This document shows, piece after piece, positions 26,859 to 34,404 of a stretch of 34,404 nucleotides of DNA (position 1 is its first letter; the number at the start of each line of letters is the position of its first letter). The translations under genes and the position numbers were made by a program. The notes under the pieces were generated by a model. That model had not been told where the DNA came from, did no database searches, and was given only the letters and a program-made list of their open reading frames with translations. Location of the stretch: positions 1 to 34,404 of the forward strand of contig NZ_RAVZ01000062.1 of assembly GCF_003611635.1 (NCBI RefSeq), written 5' to 3'. This DNA is from Corallococcus terminator. GTDB taxonomy: Bacteria; Myxococcota; Myxococcia; Myxococcales; Myxococcaceae.

Positions 26859-29708
26859 ATGTCACCTGTCGTCACCCGTTCGTCGCCCCGTTGGGCGGCG
26901 TGCGTCGCCGTGTTCGCGGCGCTGCTGCTGTCGGCCTTTGGCCTGCCGGCGGCCGCGGCCACCAACACGGAGGCCACGCAGAAGGCCATCCACTTCCTGA
27001 GCTCCGATGTGGCCAACTGGACCACGTCGCAGAACTGCATCGCCTGCCACCGCCAGGGCGCGGCGGTGTTCGGTCTGTCGAGCGCCAAGGCCAATGGCTA
27101 CAACATGGCCCAGGCCACCCCCACTGGCCGCACCATCCTGGGCAACCTGGAGTTCATCTCCGCGCGCATCAAGACGGACCAGCGCCCGGCGGGGAACTGG
27201 GTGCACGAGGGCAGCGCCTACCCGTACACGAAGACGAGCTGGGCGTCGTTCGGCCTCGCGGGCTTCGACCAGTACGTGTCCACGGAGCACAGCAACTCCC
27301 TGGTGATGGCGGCCAACTGGGCGGTGGGCGTCCAGCAGGCCAGCGGTCGTTGGCCGGAGGACCACGGTGGTTACCCCGTGACCTACGGCAGCGTGCCCGT
27401 GACGGCGCGCTACATCGTGATGCTCGCGCAGGCCAAGCAGCGCGTGGACCCGGCCAAGGCGGCGCAATACCAGACCGCCATCGACAAGGCGGCGGCGTAC
27501 CTGCGCGCCAACCTCAACAACAACGACACGTCCGCCGGCGGCGACGGCATGCCGTACACGTTCGAGAAGGCGTGGGCCATCGTGGGCCTGAAGGCCGCGG
27601 GCCCCGGCGCCAACAACGTCAACACGAACGCCATCACCACGCTGGCCAACCAACTGACGGCGATGGCCCCGGTGAGCGGCAAGGGCTGGGGTGACCTGCC
27701 CGCGAACGCGTCCAACGACTTCGACACGGGCATCACGGTGTATGCGCTGTGCCTCGCGGGCAGGCAGCCCGCGGACGACGTCCGGTTGTTCAATGCGATT
27801 GAATGGCTGAAGTCGCGGCAGGCGGCGGACGGGAGCTGGGGTTCGGGCACGGCGACGCCGGACATCCCGACGACGTTCGCGTCGCTGGGCCTCGCGTGCT
27901 TCGGCGACTTCAGCGTGGAGGTGTCCGTGGTGGGCGAGGACACCAAGATGTTCAATATCTTCGAGCCGGCGATCCAAGAGACGACCTACACCTTCAAGGT
28001 GAAGAACCACGGCTATCAGGCGGACACGTACACGCTGAGCGTGGCGGGTGGCCTTCCCGGCTGGACGGCCACCCTGAACCGGCCCACGGTGTTCCTGGCC
28101 TCCAACGCGGAGACGACGGTAACGCTCACCGTGCGCGCTCCGGCGAACCTGACGGCGTCGCTCCTGTCGGAAGTCACCGTGAAGGCGGCCTCCGGTGGCG
28201 CGCCGGGCGTGTCGGCTTCGGCGCGCGTGCGCACGTACACCCCGCCGCCGCCTCCCGTGACGGGCCGCGCGACGACGACCACCATCCTGACCCCCGCGGC
28301 GAACGCGCAGGTGACCATTGGCCAGGCGACGCTGCTGTCGGCCCGGGTGGTGGATGCGACGAACGTCCTGGTGAAGGGCCCCCAGAAGGGCGTCGTGACC
28401 TTCTTCGTGGCCGGCGTGGCCATTGGCGCGGATGACGACCTGGACGGCGACGGCGTGTTCTCCCTGCCGTGGAGCCTCTCCACCGACACGTGGACCGTCA
28501 CGGGCGCGCAGGACTACCGCGCGGTGTACTCGGGCGTGACGCTCCAGACGCCGCCGAACCTGCTGGGCAGCACGGCGGCCCAGACGCTCATCATCAATGC
28601 GTACCCGTACACGCCGCCGGACATCGTCATTGGCAACCAGCCTGCGTTCATCCGGGAGACCACGTTGTCCGTGTGGGGCTTCGTGCGGCCGGCCACCAAC
28701 GGCGCGGTCATCACCTACGCGGCCTTCATCGTGAACGGCGGCGCGCCGGTGGTCGTGATTCCCGAGGCGAGCGGTGGCCTGGTGTTCACCACGGTGGAGC
28801 TGGTGGAAGGTCCGAACATCATCCAGCTCACCGGCCGCGACAGCCTGGGCGGCATCACCACGAAGCAGATCAACCTTACGGTGGATCGCATCCCGCCGGT
28901 CATCACCATCCAGTCGCCGGTGCAGGGCCAGGTGGTGGGCACGGCCATCGTGGACGTCACCAGCCTGATTGATGAGCAGACGCCCACCTGCGTGGAGACG
29001 CAGTGGTTGAACACCACGCTGCTGGAGTTCGGCACCGGTTCGGTGACGCACCCGGTGAGCATGCCGAACTTCGGCGAGCAGGGCATCCTGGTGCGCGCCA
29101 CGGATTCCGCCGGCAACGTGACGGAGGCCGTGGTGCACGTGTTCGTGGACGCCGGCACCCCCACGGTGACGACGGACCCGGCGGAGGGTGTGACGTTCGG
29201 CCCTCGCGCCAACCACACGCTGCCGTACACGATTCGCGTGTCGTCCCTGTCCGCGACCACCGTGAAGCTGGGCAGTCAGACGTTCCAACTGCCGCGTGGC
29301 GGCGGGGAAATCCAGACGTCGGTGGTGCTGGCATCGGGCGTGAACACGCTCACCATCGACGTGACGAACGAGGCGGGCCGCAGCGTCCGCACCACGCGCA
29401 CCGTGCGCTATGACACGCAGGCGCCCACGGCGACGCTCCTCACGCCGGTGCCCAACGGCACGGCCAGCGGTGTCATCACCCTGTCGGCCCGGGTGACGGA
29501 TGCGCTGAGTGGCATCAAGAACGTGGCGTTCACGCGGGACGGGTCAGGCATCCGCGCCGGCACGCTCCAGCCGAACGGCACGTGGACCGCGGAGCTGGAC
29601 ACCCGCGAGCTGCTGGATGGGACGCACACCGTCGATGTCTGGATGACCGACGCGGTGGACAACTTCGTCATCCAGAGCTTCAACTTCACCGTGAAGAACA
29701 ACCCCTGA
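26859..29708 (+). CDS. Secreted squalene-cyclase-like toroid protein with CXXCH haem motif and Ig-like repeats
   Basis: A 949-residue protein. The ATG at 26859 begins a signal peptide (hydrophobic 14-33, likely cut after AAA near 33). Residues about 36-350 form an alpha/alpha toroid of the prenyltransferase/squalene-cyclase type, with QW-like motifs QASGRWPED (160-168) and QAADGSWGSG (321-330). A reduced DFDT (287-290) stands where cyclases have DXDD, so catalysis like hopene synthesis is unlikely. The motif C60-I-A-C63-H64 is a c-type haem attachment signature inside this domain. Similar CXXCH-plus-toroid proteins occur in other bacteria, but their job is unknown to me. From about 370 there is a NEW3-like beta domain, a Pro-rich linker and several Ig-like domains. 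It is probably periplasmic, secreted or surface-bound, and followed by a strong terminator. Confidence 0.85.
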   Translation: MSPVVTRSSPRWAACVAVFAALLLSAFGLPAAAATNTEATQKAIHFLSSDVANWTTSQNCIACHRQGAAVFGLSSAKANGYNMAQATPTGRTILGNLEFISARIKTDQRPAGNWVHEGSAYPYTKTSWASFGLAGFDQYVSTEHSNSLVMAANWAVGVQQASGRWPEDHGGYPVTYGSVPVTARYIVMLAQAKQRVDPAKAAQYQTAIDKAAAYLRANLNNNDTSAGGDGMPYTFEKAWAIVGLKAAGPGANNVNTNAITTLANQLTAMAPVSGKGWGDLPANASNDFDTGITVYALCLAGRQPADDVRLFNAIEWLKSRQAADGSWGSGTATPDIPTTFASLGLACFGDFSVEVSVVGEDTKMFNIFEPAIQETTYTFKVKNHGYQADTYTLSVAGGLPGWTATLNRPTVFLASNAETTVTLTVRAPANLTASLLSEVTVKAASGGAPGVSASARVRTYTPPPPPVTGRATTTTILTPAANAQVTIGQATLLSARVVDATNVLVKGPQKGVVTFFVAGVAIGADDDLDGDGVFSLPWSLSTDTWTVTGAQDYRAVYSGVTLQTPPNLLGSTAAQTLIINAYPYTPPDIVIGNQPAFIRETTLSVWGFVRPATNGAVITYAAFIVNGGAPVVVIPEASGGLVFTTVELVEGPNIIQLTGRDSLGGITTKQINLTVDRIPPVITIQSPVQGQVVGTAIVDVTSLIDEQTPTCVETQWLNTTLLEFGTGSVTHPVSMPNFGEQGILVRATDSAGNVTEAVVHVFVDAGTPTVTTDPAEGVTFGPRANHTLPYTIRVSSLSATTVKLGSQTFQLPRGGGEIQTSVVLASGVNTLTIDVTNEAGRSVRTTRTVRYDTQAPTATLLTPVPNGTASGVITLSARVTDALSGIKNVAFTRDGSGIRAGTLQPNGTWTAELDTRELLDGTHTVDVWMTDAVDNFVIQSFNFTVKNNP

Positions 29709-29737
29709 GTCCCTGACAGGACTTGAGGGCGTGACCG

Positions 29738-29780
29738 ACGGGGCGGCAGGTCTTCACGGACCTGTCGCCCCGTTGTCTTT
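29738..29780 (+). terminator. Strong intrinsic terminator after the toroid protein gene
   Basis: A 15-bp stem with one G-U pair (29738-29752 with 29759-29773), a 6-nt loop and a following TGTCTTT tract form a classic intrinsic terminator 29 bases after the stop codon. The remainder of 29781-29977 shows no clear gene. Confidence 0.8.
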
Positions 29781-29977
29781 CGCTTCGGCGTTGCCTGGGC
29801 GTCCACGGCCTGTGGACCGGTAGCCCGGGCGGCTACAACAAACGCCGGGTTGCGTCCCCCTCGCGGGAGTGGCGGTGCTGGCGGCACGGGATGTGCTCAG
29901 TGCCGGCGTCGCTGAAGCCCGAACGCCCGAGTGCCGGCGGCGTCCCGGGAATGCGCTCCCTCCGGCAGGGTGCTCCC

Positions 29978-30535
29978 ATGAACGCGTCCCGTTTTCTCGC
30001 AGGCCTGCTCTTCTCGTTGACCCTGCTCGTCAGTGCCGAGGCCTCCGCGCAGAGCTGCACGACCCTGGTGAACTCCCAGTTCAACTGGGTGCAGCAGGGC
30101 GGGGGCTATTACATCAACGTGACGGGCGTTTCGCTGAAGCCGGCCACGGGCTCGGTGGGCGCGGTGGCGTCGTACATCTCCGCCAGCCTGAGCAGCCGTG
30201 TGCCCGCGAGCTTCTATATCAATCCCGTCACGGGGGTGGTCACGCGGGTCCCTGCCCGGCTCACCAGCCCCGCCAACAGCGGCCGTCAGACCTTCAATGA
30301 CCGGAGCTATTACTCCACCCAGTCAGGTGTCTCGCGCTGGCAGAACTTCTCCGCCTTCGCCCAGGACAACGTCCAGTTGGAGCTGGATGACACCGGCAAG
30401 CTGACCCTCATCCTCAACACCTGGGGCAACGGCCAGGTCGTCCTCACGTCGCCCACCTGCACGGGCAACGTGATGAGCGGCTTCTCCGGAACCGCGCTGC
30501 ATGCCTTCACCTTCGAGCAGTTCTACCTGGGCTGA
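29978..30535 (+). CDS. Secreted hypothetical protein
   Basis: A 185-residue protein. The ATG at 29978 opens a good Sec signal (basic R5, hydrophobic 7-20, cut after ASA at 22-24, mature start Gln). The mature part is beta-rich with many Ser, Asn, Thr and Gly, a Cys shortly after the signal (C27) and a second near the C-terminus (PTCTGN) that may form a disulfide joining both ends of a jelly-roll-like fold. The pattern around SLSSRVPASFYINPVTGVVTRVP is distinctive but not recognised. An upstream ATG at 29891 would hide the signal and is rejected. It probably works outside the cell or in the periplasm. It stands alone between two terminators. Confidence 0.75.
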   Translation: MNASRFLAGLLFSLTLLVSAEASAQSCTTLVNSQFNWVQQGGGYYINVTGVSLKPATGSVGAVASYISASLSSRVPASFYINPVTGVVTRVPARLTSPANSGRQTFNDRSYYSTQSGVSRWQNFSAFAQDNVQLELDDTGKLTLILNTWGNGQVVLTSPTCTGNVMSGFSGTALHAFTFEQFYLG

Positions 30536-30539
30536 GCCA

Positions 30540-30587
30540 GGACGCCCGCCTTCGCGTCCCGGAGGGTGGGAGCTTCCGCTCCCACCC
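30540..30587. terminator. Tandem hairpins between convergent genes
   Basis: A 6-bp stem (GGACGC at 30540-30545 with GCGTCC at 30554-30559) is followed by a 10-bp perfect stem GGGTGGGAGC (30564-30573) and GCTCCCACCC (30578-30587) with a TTCC loop. They lie between the convergent secreted-protein and lipoprotein genes and could stop both. No U-tract is present. Confidence 0.5.
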
Positions 30588-30628
30588 CGTGATGTCACGG
30601 TGGGGCGCACCGCCCGGCGGCCCTCCGC

Positions 30629-31819
30629 TCAGAGGCCGTCGGCGTAGCACCAGCCCGTGGTGCGGTCGTAGCCGCCACCGGAGAGCGGATACCCGATGAA
30701 GCCCAGCTCCTCGCCAGCGCCGCAGTCAGAGCGGGCGCGTGCATAGCGCAGGCAGGTGCCATGCCCCGTTCCGGCCAGGTCCACGCAGGCGCCGCGGGCG
30801 CCCTCGGTGCCGCAGAACTCGGCGAAGCCCAGGCTGCACGTCTCCCCGATGAGCGCCGGGTCGAAGGCGAAGCCGATGGGCTCCAGCACGGACTGTTCGA
30901 TGCACAGGCCATAGACGCCGCACACCGTGCCGCTGGGGCAGCCGGGGACGGCCGCCATGGGGTCGCACGTGGCCAGACACTGCCGCGCCTCCGTGAACAG
31001 GTCCGTACAGGCGAAGCCCTGCGCGCAGTCCGTCGTCGCCAGCCCGCTGGACGTCGGCGCTGGCGTGTACGTGCACGCCTCGCCCTGCGTCTTGGTGCCA
31101 GTGGCCTGCTCCAGCGTGCCGTCGTCGGCCAGGTAGTCCGTGGCCACGCAGGACAGGCCGGGCAGGTTCGCGGTTGGCGAGCCCTGTCGCGGGTCGCACC
31201 CGCCCGCGCGCACCGTGTTCCAGGTCGCGAAGCGGATCCACTTGCACTCGCCGCCGGGCACCACCGCGCTGCCCCGGTAGGGCGCGCTGAGCGGCGGCGC
31301 GTTCACCGACTCGCGCAGCGTCACGTTGGAGAGGGCGCCCACCGTCTGCTGCGGTGACACCTTGAGCGCCAGCAGCAGCGAGCCCGTGTCCGCGACGAAC
31401 AACTTCTGCCCCGCCGTGCCCGCGTCCTGATAGCCGAAGACGCACTGCTCGCACGTGAAGAGGTTGGCGCCGCCGCTGGCCAGGTCATGCAGGCCGGGGG
31501 CCGTGTTCACGTCCAGCCGGATGTTCGCGGTGTCCGCCACCGCCGGGTCTCCGAACGCGCTGAAGGTTCCCAGATAGGTGGGCTGCGCCCCGTACTTCAC
31601 GGGCGTCGTCTGGATGCCATTCGCCAGTGCACCCATCGTGATCTCGGTGCACCCCGCGGGTGGGGTGAGCTGCTGCGTCTGCTGTTCCAGGGACTCCAGC
31701 GCCGCCTGCTCGGGGGCCGGCGCCGGCGTCTCCACGGCGCATCCCGCCACCGCCATCCACAGCACCGCGCTCACCCGCCATGCACGGAACGGGTGGGCTC
31801 CACTGTTTCGAATCGACAT
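30629..31819 (-). CDS. Cys-rich outer-membrane-type lipoprotein
   Basis: A 396-residue protein. The ATG at 31819 has a GGAG site about 8 bases upstream. The lipoprotein signal ends at Cys27 (AVAG-C), with Ala at +2, so release to the outer membrane is expected. A Pro/Ala/Glu/Gln-rich spacer (about 30-55) precedes the globular part. The C-terminal half is rich in Cys (about 14, including CEQCVFGY and the CLATCDPMAAVPGCPSGTVCGVYGLC region), suggesting a disulfide-stapled EGF- or defensin-like module. No known family is recognised. Such Cys-rich lipoproteins are common in myxobacteria and may serve in surface or adhesion roles. It reads away from the DHFR-like gene's region and faces the 29978 gene. 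Confidence 0.78.
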   Translation of the reverse strand: MSIRNSGAHPFRAWRVSAVLWMAVAGCAVETPAPAPEQAALESLEQQTQQLTPPAGCTEITMGALANGIQTTPVKYGAQPTYLGTFSAFGDPAVADTANIRLDVNTAPGLHDLASGGANLFTCEQCVFGYQDAGTAGQKLFVADTGSLLLALKVSPQQTVGALSNVTLRESVNAPPLSAPYRGSAVVPGGECKWIRFATWNTVRAGGCDPRQGSPTANLPGLSCVATDYLADDGTLEQATGTKTQGEACTYTPAPTSSGLATTDCAQGFACTDLFTEARQCLATCDPMAAVPGCPSGTVCGVYGLCIEQSVLEPIGFAFDPALIGETCSLGFAEFCGTEGARGACVDLAGTGHGTCLRYARARSDCGAGEELGFIGYPLSGGGYDRTTGWCYADGL

Positions 31820-31933
31820 GCCGTCTTCTCCAGGTGTGTGGGTCCCGGCTGCCTTTGAGGCAGTCAGTCCGGACCCCTGAGCTGGATTGGATTACGCGAA
31901 GACGTCTGGGATTCACAAATCAATTCGACGTCA

Positions 31934-31965
31934 CATTCCCATCCATTTCGTTTGAGATGGGAATG
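31934..31965. repeat. Perfect 10-bp inverted repeat in an AT-rich gap
   Basis: CATTCCCATC (31934-31943) and GATGGGAATG (31956-31965) pair perfectly across a 12-base AT-rich spacer. It lies between the end of the DHFR-like gene and the lipoprotein start, so it may be a terminator of the former or an operator of the latter. Confidence 0.45.
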
Positions 31966-32018
31966 GCATGGATTCTCATCTGGCGATTCTCAATGTCGCG
32001 AAAGCGGGACGCAGGCTT

Positions 32019-32591
32019 TCACGAAGCGCGGCGCACGTAGTTCAGGAAGACGACGCCGCTCTGGACGGTGCGTGACCCGGTGAGTTGGAGCCGGTGGGGC
32101 GCGAAGCCCGCGTCGACGAGTTTGATGCCCGAGCCGGCGATGACGGGATTGAGCTTGATGACATACGCGTCGATCTCCGGCAGGAGCTCCGCCGCGAGCG
32201 CTCCCCCACCACACAGCCAGATGCCCAACCCGTCCCGGGCCTTCAGTTCGCGCACGGTTTCGAGTGGGGTCCTGGAGAGATTGACGCCGGGGTCCGGGCT
32301 CTGGGTGAGGGTGCGCGAGAAGACGTAATGCTCCAGGTGGGGATAGGCATTGGTGACGCCCGCGTCCAGGCCCACCTGATAGGTGTGCCGGCCCTCCAGG
32401 ACCGTGTCGAAGTGCTGCCCGGGACCGGAGAGGCCCCGGACCGCGCGGTAGCTGGCGGGGAGTGTCTCCGGATACTCGGCGGCGATCGCGTCGAGGTAGT
32501 CCGGTTCCATGGCGAAGAAGTCGAAGGTGCCGTGCGGGGACGCGATGAAGCCATCGAGGGTGCTGGCGACGTAATAGGTGAGTTTTCGCAT
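32019..32591 (-). CDS. RibD C-terminal/dihydrofolate-reductase family protein
   Basis: A 190-residue soluble protein. The N-terminus RKLTYYVASTLDGFIAS and a central GIWLCGGGALAAELLPEIDAYVIKLNPVIAGSGIKL are characteristic of the RibD_C/DHFR-like superfamily: the Gly-rich loop (residues about 126-131) contacts the NADPH phosphates, and the acidic Asp near residue 13 follows the first strand. Bacterial members of this stand-alone group reduce unknown pterin- or flavin-like substrates or act as deaminase-reductase relatives. No riboflavin or folate gene lies nearby. It is divergent from the small membrane-anchored gene at 32735. The substrate is unknown. Confidence 0.88.
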   Translation of the reverse strand: MRKLTYYVASTLDGFIASPHGTFDFFAMEPDYLDAIAAEYPETLPASYRAVRGLSGPGQHFDTVLEGRHTYQVGLDAGVTNAYPHLEHYVFSRTLTQSPDPGVNLSRTPLETVRELKARDGLGIWLCGGGALAAELLPEIDAYVIKLNPVIAGSGIKLVDAGFAPHRLQLTGSRTVQSGVVFLNYVRRAS

Positions 32592-32734
32592 GCGGGGATT
32601 GCCTCCTGTCCGTCTGGCTTACCTCACCCCGAAGGGGTGCAGGGCGCTCGTCGCGCCGGAGGTCCGCCGCGCCTGCTAGAACCGGACATCCGGCCCCATG
32701 GCGGGGCGCGGCGCTGGATGCGGGAGGCAGGGCC

Positions 32735-33103
32735 ATGCGGGTGCTGTGGTTCGTGGGAGGGATGGCGACCGGGGTGGTCCTGACGCTCATCACCGGGGTC
32801 GCGCTCTGGATTCAGGACACCTCGCCCCAGCGGGCGCGGATAGAGGTCCGCGTGGAGAACCACACCGGCCAGGATGTGCAGGAGGTCCGCCTCGAGCATG
32901 TGGATGGGGAGGTCGTCCACCGCCTGCTGCTCAAGGGGGACTCGCTGGCCCTGTCCTACGAGCCCCGGGGCGAGTCGTCGTACAAGCTCATCGCCATCCT
33001 GGAGGATGGCCGGCGGTTGACGGGCGGCGCTGGCTACATCGAGAGAGGGGCGCGGACCCGGGAGGTGCTGGAGCCGGAGCGGGTGGTTTCCTCCGACCCG
33101 TGA
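32735..33103 (+). CDS. Small membrane-anchored protein with a beta-sandwich-like domain
   Basis: A 122-residue protein. A GGAGGCAGGG ribosome site precedes the ATG at 32735. One N-terminal hydrophobic helix (about 4-26) is followed by an extracytoplasmic domain of alternating strands (ARIEVRVENHTGQDVQEVRLEH, then RLLLKGDSLALSYEPRGESSYKL) that resembles an Ig-like or lipocalin-like small sandwich. No cysteine or catalytic motif is visible. It probably sits on the periplasmic face of the inner membrane, either anchored or, if cleaved, secreted. The function is unknown. The glycosyltransferase gene follows 79 bp downstream. Confidence 0.68.
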   Translation: MRVLWFVGGMATGVVLTLITGVALWIQDTSPQRARIEVRVENHTGQDVQEVRLEHVDGEVVHRLLLKGDSLALSYEPRGESSYKLIAILEDGRRLTGGAGYIERGARTREVLEPERVVSSDP

Positions 33104-33182
33104 CGTCTGTCTTTGTGCGGCCACGGCCCACCCTGGCGTGTGCGGTGAAAGGCATGTCAGCGGTAATCCGTATCCTCGCCGC

Positions 33183-34319
33183 ATGTCCATCCTTGAAGGA
33201 CTGCCCACGGTTTGCATGGGCATGTTGTCCACCAGCGGAGGCTCCTCCATCGCGGCGCTCAGCCTGGGCGCGGCGTTGAGACAGGAGGGGCTCGCGGTCC
33301 GCTACCTGCATTGTGATCCGCTGGGCGCTCGTCCGGACGACACGCGGGTGCTCTCCCCGGAACGGGCGCTGCGGGCGGCGCACAGCCTGGACGTGGACGC
33401 TGCGTTCACCAGTCCGCTGGAGGTGTGCGAACAGCTCCTGCGCCTCCATGACATGGCGCCCTTCGGGTTGCTGCACCTGCACAACCTCCAGGTCTTCGGC
33501 CTGCCCGCCTACTTCCTGCGAAGGCTGCGGGGCGTGCCGTACGTGGTGACGTTCCATGGCTCGGATGTGCTCAATGAGGCGCTGCTCGGGACGCGGCCGG
33601 AGGTCACCCGCGAGGTGCTGCGGGACGCGGCGGCGGTGACGTGCGTGTCGCGCTACCTGGCGGACGCGCTGGCGCACCGGCTGCCGGAGCTGCCCTCGGC
33701 GGACGTCGTCCACAACTTCCTCCGGCCGGAGCTGCGGCGCCCCTGGGCTCCGGGGGCGGAGCAGACGGACCGGTTCCTCCACGTGTCGTCCCTCCGTCCG
33801 GTGAAGCGGCCGGAGCTGTTGCTGGCGGCCTTCGCCCGGCTGCACGCAAGCCGTCCCCACGCCACCCTGCGGCTGGTCACCACCCACCGGGGGGCCCTGC
33901 GGGCCCGGGAGCTGTTGGCGTCCTACCCGCTGCGCGACGCGGTCACGGTGTTGGTGGGCGAGGACGACACGGAGGTCCTGGCGCGCGAATACCAACAGGC
34001 CACGGCGCTGGTGCTCACCTCGCGGTTCGAGTCCTTCGGGCTGGTCATGCTGGAGGCGCTCGCGCACGGCCTGCCGGTGGTGGCCCCCGCGGTGGGAGGC
34101 ATCCCGGAGGTGCTGGGGATGGACTGGCCGTTGCTCGTCCGGGGAGACACGGCCAACCCGGAGGCCTACGCGGACCGGATGGCACAGGTGGCGGACGGCG
34201 GGGTGAGGCCCCTGCTGCGCGAGCGGGCCGAGGGGGTGCTCGCGCGCTTCGATGGCTCGCGGCAGGTGGCGGACTACGTGCGTGTCTATGCGCGGGCCCT
34301 GTCGGCGGGGTCGGCATGA
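33183..34319 (+). CDS. GT4-family glycosyltransferase, BshA-like
   Basis: A 378-residue enzyme from the ATG at 33183; the codon at 33138 would add 15 residues that read poorly. The GT-B pattern is clear: a Gly-Gly-Ser loop near the N-terminus (MLSTSGGSSIAALSLG) that binds the donor diphosphate, GLLHLHNLQVFGLPAYFLRRL, VVTFHGSDVL, VTCVSRYLADAL, VVHNFLRPE, then the acceptor-side LHVSSLRPVKRPELLLAAF and the donor-binding ESFGLVMLEALAHGLPVVAPAVGGIPE with its E-x7-E spacing. These features, with the order of loops, recall BshA, the N-acetylglucosaminyl-L-malate synthase of bacillithiol synthesis. No bshB or bshC gene is visible and many GT4 enzymes look alike, so the substrate is open. It overlaps a short ATG by four bases at its 3' end. 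Confidence 0.8.
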   Translation: MSILEGLPTVCMGMLSTSGGSSIAALSLGAALRQEGLAVRYLHCDPLGARPDDTRVLSPERALRAAHSLDVDAAFTSPLEVCEQLLRLHDMAPFGLLHLHNLQVFGLPAYFLRRLRGVPYVVTFHGSDVLNEALLGTRPEVTREVLRDAAAVTCVSRYLADALAHRLPELPSADVVHNFLRPELRRPWAPGAEQTDRFLHVSSLRPVKRPELLLAAFARLHASRPHATLRLVTTHRGALRARELLASYPLRDAVTVLVGEDDTEVLAREYQQATALVLTSRFESFGLVMLEALAHGLPVVAPAVGGIPEVLGMDWPLLVRGDTANPEAYADRMAQVADGGVRPLLRERAEGVLARFDGSRQVADYVRVYARALSAGSA

Positions 34320-34374
34320 AGGCGGACGGACGCGGTGGGCTTTGGGGTTCGTCCCACGGCCGAGGAGACGGTGC

Positions 34375-34404
34375 ATGCCAGGGCTGACGCTGGCTCTTAT
34401 ACAC
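34375..34404 (+). CDS. Truncated start of the next gene
   Basis: An ATG at 34375 follows a strong GAGGAG ribosome site eight bases upstream. Only five codons before the adapter-like bases at 34390 are trustworthy. The gene cannot be identified and is cut by the contig end. Confidence 0.35.
   Translation, partial: MPGLTLALIH
34390..34404 (+). other. Probable Tn5/Nextera mosaic-end adapter at the contig end
   Basis: The final 15 bases, CTGGCTCTTATACAC, match the first 15 bases of the Tn5 mosaic end used in Nextera libraries (CTGTCTCTTATACAC) at 14 positions, in one of the few AT-rich patches of the window. They are probably untrimmed adapter and should not be read as genome. Confidence 0.8.

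Noticed and set aside
34316-34387. 23-codon reading frame overlapping the glycosyltransferase stop (ATGA)
   Set aside because: It ends quickly with no recognisable content; the ATG at 34375 with a GAGGAG site is the better next start.

Overview
The window is a high-GC fragment that reads as a myxobacterium, most likely of the Corallococcus/Myxococcus group. This is inferred from protein style: a CbrAB-like sigma-54 two-component system, many lipoproteins and Ig-like secreted proteins, and a lipoprotein toxin/immunity-like pair. The last 15 bases look like a Tn5/Nextera mosaic-end adapter, so the right edge is probably a draft-contig end and not genomic DNA.

Layout. 99-1097: two small membrane proteins on the minus strand. 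1154-4213: a DUF4159 protein followed by a large membrane-anchored VWA/GATase-like protein. 4219-5930: a lipoprotein with a PD-(D/E)XK-like C-terminus, overlapping by one base a DUF3396 (TsiV-type immunity) gene; it resembles a SitA/SitI outer-membrane-exchange toxin cassette. 5992-6567: secreted Cu/Zn superoxide dismutase. 6679-9131: an orphan N6-adenine DNA methyltransferase behind a voltage-gated-type ion channel carrying a C-terminal zinc ribbon. 9337-11287: a DUF4239 membrane protein and an exported alpha/beta hydrolase.

11400-23061 is dominated by what looks like an acetate-use and sensing locus. The operon porin-acs-DUF485-actP runs leftward from 16444. A serine hydrolase and a small UDP-like protein lie between it and a regulatory operon of a small two-TM protein, an SSS-STAC-PAS histidine kinase and an NtrC-type response regulator. 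Upstream of the porin is an array of GTTAC/GTAAC elements on an 11-bp phase, above a sigma-54-like -24/-12 element. These half-sites resemble those remembered for Pseudomonas CbrB, so the linked CbrAB-like pair may drive the acetate operon. The UDP-like gene has its own better sigma-54 promoter with two CGACGCGTCG palindromes at enhancer distance.

23151-26278: a GspE/PilB-type ATPase convergent with a PAS-PAS histidine kinase whose PAS modules are a 128-codon tandem duplication. 26279-26858 is non-coding with a promoter-like AT-rich patch. 26859-29708: a secreted protein with a squalene-cyclase-like toroid that contains a CXXCH haem motif, followed by Ig-like domains and a strong terminator. 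29978-34319: a secreted protein, a Cys-rich lipoprotein, a RibD/DHFR-family protein, a small anchored protein and a BshA-like glycosyltransferase, then the first codons of a gene cut by the contig end.
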